From assembly GCA_030152985.1 (NCBI GenBank), contig JASLIE010000099.1, positions 1 to 11,955 of the forward strand: DNA of 11,955 bases. The letters run 5' to 3'. A program made the position numbers and the translations under genes. The stretch comes from Bacillaceae bacterium. Its GTDB lineage: Bacteria; Bacillota; Bacilli; Bacillales; Amphibacillaceae. Below are positions 11,152 to 11,955 of the stretch, piece after piece; within the stretch, counting starts at the first letter, position 1, and each line of letters begins with the position of its first letter. The notes under the pieces were generated by a model that did not search any database, was not told the DNA's origin, and saw only the letters and a program-made list of their open reading frames with translations.

Positions 11152-11955
11152 CTATGAAATTATTTGACCATTTTCAACTCGATAAAGTGTTGCTTGTTCA
11201 ATGGTTTTATGTTCAATTCCGTCGATATTTGTCGTTGTGACAAATGTTTGTACTTTCCCTTGAATAGCGCTTAGTAAATGTGACTGTCTAAAATCGTCTA
11301 ATTCACTTAAAACGTCATCTAATAAAAGTATCGGGTAAGAACCAATCTCACTGTGAATTAAATCAATTTCAGCTAATTTTAAGGCAAGTGCAGTCGTCCT
11401 TTGTTGTCCTTGTGACCCGTAAGTTTTTACTTCTTTATCATTAATAAAAAACTCTAAATCGTCCCTGTGTGGACCAATTAAAGTCGTTCCACGAAAAATC
11501 TCATTATCAGTCACTTTAGCAAATGATGAGCGCAGACCCTCCTTAATTACTTCTTCAGTATCTGCTTCATTTATTTTAAATGATGGGAGATAATCAATCC
11601 GTAAATCTTCTAACTCACGACTTATTTTATAATGGATTGGAATGGCCCACTTGCGTAGAAGGTTTAAGAAGTCGAAACGTGCCTTTAAAACATAAGCAGC
11701 ATGTTCAATCAATTGTTCTGTTATTACATCTAAAAGTATGTGATCACTTTTATCTTTTTGTAATTGTTTTAACAATTGATTACGCTGCTTTAAGATCTTC
11801 TGATACTGTCCGAGATGATAAATGTAAACCGGTTGAATTTGGCCAAGTTCCATATCAATAAATCGTCTCCGGTTTTGTGGGGGGCCCTTAACTAAGGTTA
11901 GATCTTCAGGGGCAAACATCACGATATTCATTGCTCCAATATAATCACTTAACTT
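11152..11955 (-). CDS. recF: DNA replication and repair protein RecF, 5' end outside window
   Basis: The last 267 codons of recF; the N-terminal hundred or so residues, with the Walker A motif, lie beyond the right edge. The reading frame is open to the window edge, so the ATG at 11931 is internal and not the start. RecF is an SMC-like ATPase that helps load RecA at single-strand gaps. Visible are the RecF signature [19 protein letters not shown], a helical arm, the second signature [10 protein letters not shown], the ABC signature [10 protein letters not shown], and Walker [13 protein letters not shown] with the D-loop. The stop is TAG. It is followed within 14 nt by the RemB-family gene. 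Confidence 0.97.
   Translation of the reverse strand, partial: KLSDYIGAMNIVMFAPEDLTLVKGPPQNRRRFIDMELGQIQPVYIYHLGQYQKILKQRNQLLKQLQKDKSDHILLDVITEQLIEHAAYVLKARFDFLNLLRKWAIPIHYKISRELEDLRIDYLPSFKINEADTEEVIKEGLRSSFAKVTDNEIFRGTTLIGPHRDDLEFFINDKEVKTYGSQGQQRTTALALKLAEIDLIHSEIGSYPILLLDDVLSELDDFRQSHLLSAIQGKVQTFVTTTNIDGIEHKTIEQATLYRVENGQIIS

Noticed and set aside
11152..11931. recF as a complete gene starting at ATG 11931
   Set aside because: The frame stays open to the window edge with RecF-like residues, and the Walker A region is missing, so the gene is cut by the window.

Overview
This window looks like the origin-proximal core of a low-GC member of the Bacillota, most likely Bacillales or a close relative. 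The evidence is the gene order, read on the minus strand from high to low coordinates: recF (partial), yaaB/remB, gyrB, gyrA, guaB, dacA, pdxS, serS, tRNA-Ser(UGA). From memory this matches the Bacillus subtilis order recF-yaaB-gyrB-gyrA ... guaB-dacA-pdxS-pdxT-serS-tRNA-Ser, without the rRNA operon, yaaC and pdxT. All genes lie on the minus strand and the DNA is AT-rich. The genus cannot be fixed from this sequence.

Layout. 11955-8892 to 6367: recF (5' end outside the window), a small RemB-family gene, and the two gyrase subunits, tightly spaced and closed by a strong intrinsic terminator (about 6310-6355). 6292-6218: a promoter region rich in inverted repeats. 6217-2597: guaB (IMP dehydrogenase), dacA (PBP5-type carboxypeptidase, TTG start) and pdxS (PLP synthase subunit), spaced 19 and 26 nt apart as one operon. 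2581-2549: a hairpin and U-run resembling the terminator half of a T-box leader. 2526-1249: serS. 1244-1066: a tRNA-Ser(UGA) gene with its own perfectly spaced promoter, set inside an 11-bp palindrome, and a strong terminator. 1031-847: promoter, cobalamin riboswitch and transcription terminator. 829-1: the start of a substrate-binding lipoprotein of a B12-type ABC importer, running off the left edge.

How the genes work together. RecF and gyrase serve DNA repair and supercoiling; GuaB feeds guanine nucleotide synthesis; DacA trims peptidoglycan; PdxS makes pyridoxal phosphate; SerRS and its cognate tRNA-Ser sit side by side. The riboswitch should shut off the B12 importer when cobalamin is plentiful.

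The most notable signal is at pdxS-serS. The glutaminase gene pdxT, normally directly after pdxS, is absent. PdxS itself lacks exactly the 12 N-terminal residues that belong to the helix known to contact PdxT. serS retains only a terminator-like hairpin where a T-box leader would be expected. One deletion could explain the missing pdxT and leader, followed by adaptation of PdxS to work without its partner. The rest is mostly ordinary core genome; I see no mobile elements, CRISPR arrays or unknown multigene system.
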